DNA of 15,343 nt, from assembly GCA_021838585.1 (NCBI GenBank), contig JAKCDE010000024.1:1-15343 (forward strand). Reading direction: 5' to 3'. This document shows positions 14,811-15,343 of the stretch, one piece after another. This DNA is from Nitrospirota bacterium (GTDB lineage Bacteria; Nitrospirota_A; Leptospirillia; Leptospirillales; Leptospirillaceae). A program made the position numbers and the translations under genes. The number at the start of each line of letters is the position of its first letter. Position 1 is the stretch's first letter. The notes under the pieces are model-generated. The model had not been told where the DNA came from. It did not search any database and saw only the letters and a list, made by a program, of their open reading frames with translations.

Positions 14811-14838
14811 GCTTCCCCACGCACGTGGGGGTGTTTCC
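14811..14838 (+). CRISPR. solitary type I-E-like CRISPR repeat
   Basis: This is a 28-base unit: GCTT, then CCCCACGCACGTGGGG, then GTGTTTCC. Its length, its central CCCCAC/GTGGGG palindrome with a 4-base centre, and the flanks (TTCCCC on the left, GGGGGTG on the right) match the type I-E repeat pattern. No second copy occurs about 61 bases before or after it, and no cas gene is visible. An IS1595-type element begins a few bases downstream and may have split or removed an array. A simple terminator hairpin is the alternative, but no T-run follows. Confidence 0.5.
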
Positions 14839-14840
14839 TA

Positions 14841-15343
14841 GGTTATACTTAGGAATACCTGATTACCCATGATCCTCAGCCAGTATTGCCATCCGGCAGG
14901 GAAGGGGCGAGGTTCTGGCCGCAACCGACACAAACCGGGGAAGGAGGTCTTCCAGTTGGAACCGCCGGTTGAACCGATAGCAGAATTCTGCCAGATAGCG
15001 AGGAAGATGTTTTTCCCGGACCGCAAGGTATGTCCCATGGATCGCGTTCTTCACGTTTCCCAGGACCGTGTTCACCCACCGGAAGTTCGGGTCCTGACAG
15101 CTTTCGGGACCGCCTCCCGTGACGTGGGGATCATGCACGCATCCGGCTCAGGCTACCCCCCGGAAGGCTCTCAGTCCGTCCGAGACCACCACCGCAGAAG
15201 CGGTGAGGTGCTTCCTGGCCCAGCGGTCGATCACCGGTTTGCGAAAACCGGACACCCGGGTCAGCCGAAGGCGCATGGGACGACCGTCCGGGGTGCAGGC
15301 GACGGCCGCCACGAACGGCGTCTTTCCGGGAGCGCCCCGTCCC
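14841..15343 (-). mobile_element. IS1595/ISXO2-like insertion sequence, partial (runs off window)
   Basis: The transposase is followed by a short non-coding end. GGTTATACTTAGGAATACC (14841-14859) is the probable terminal inverted repeat because it lies between the transposase stop and the CRISPR-like repeat. The other end is outside the window, so neither the inverted repeat nor a target duplication can be confirmed. Confidence 0.5.
14863..15343 (-). pseudogene. IS1595/ISXO2-like DDE transposase, 5' truncated by the window and interrupted by TGA
   Basis: The minus-strand frame enters from the right edge as GRGAPGKTPFVAAVACTPDG, continues through SDGLRAFRGVA, meets TGA (complement of 15148-15150), and resumes in the same frame as AGCVHDPHVTGGG through to TAA at 14863-14865. 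The parts match the ISXO2-like family: the GRGAxGKTP block, the SDG block with the second catalytic Asp, and FRWVNTVLGNVKNAIHGTY, whose Asn and Lys belong to the catalytic set, then RYLAEFCYRFNRRF near the C-terminus. The single in-frame stop sits between strand and catalytic regions, so the upstream product would lack the third catalytic residue. No frameshift is needed to join the halves, so a point-type change is the likely lesion. The element is probably immobile unless helped by another copy. Confidence 0.8.

Overview
The window reads as a GC-rich Gram-negative bacterial chromosome. Outer-membrane machinery is clear: a BamE-like lipoprotein, a TonB-dependent receptor and a TonB protein. 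Gene content and style (TTG starts, a two-HD-domain HD-GYP protein, an IS1595-type transposase) would fit an acidophilic Nitrospirota such as Leptospirillum, but that assignment is an impression from memory and not something the sequence proves.

Positions 1-8272 look like ordinary, tightly packed chromosome. A truncated unknown gene is followed by a same-strand cluster: PspA/IM30, a membrane TPR protein with a C-terminal double-CxxC module, a MurG-like GT-B glycosyltransferase and a small exported protein. A convergent BamE/SmpA-like lipoprotein shares the four bases CTAG with the last of these for both stop codons. Divergent from the lipoprotein is a PBP1b-like bifunctional peptidoglycan synthase. 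Next comes an HD-GYP c-di-GMP phosphodiesterase candidate with its own promoter and terminator. The theme of this half is envelope integrity and cell-wall synthesis.

Positions 8273-9740 form a gene desert of about 1.47 kb with no convincing intact gene. It starts with the 3' portion of a tRNA-Gln(CUG) gene on the minus strand (8439-8482). I interpret this as an integration scar marking the left edge of an island that extends rightward. The desert then holds short direct repeats, three TTGCCAC repeats at exact 22-bp spacing that resemble an IS21-type end, a truncated small ORF, a decayed minus-strand reading frame, and an AT-rich regulatory region with 13-bp direct repeats and a weak Fur-box-like element.

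Positions 9741-14713 hold a same-strand module: a divergent MOT1-type (molybdate transporter family) membrane protein, a TonB-dependent outer-membrane receptor with a strong ribosome binding site, and a dedicated TonB whose start overlaps the receptor stop. Together they suggest TonB-energised uptake of a scarce metal or oxyanion across both membranes. The substrate is inferred, not shown.

The right end holds a single 28-base sequence resembling a type I-E CRISPR repeat (14811-14838). A few bases on lies the end of an IS1595/ISXO2-like element, whose transposase reading frame is broken by an in-frame TGA and runs off the window. No cas gene is visible.
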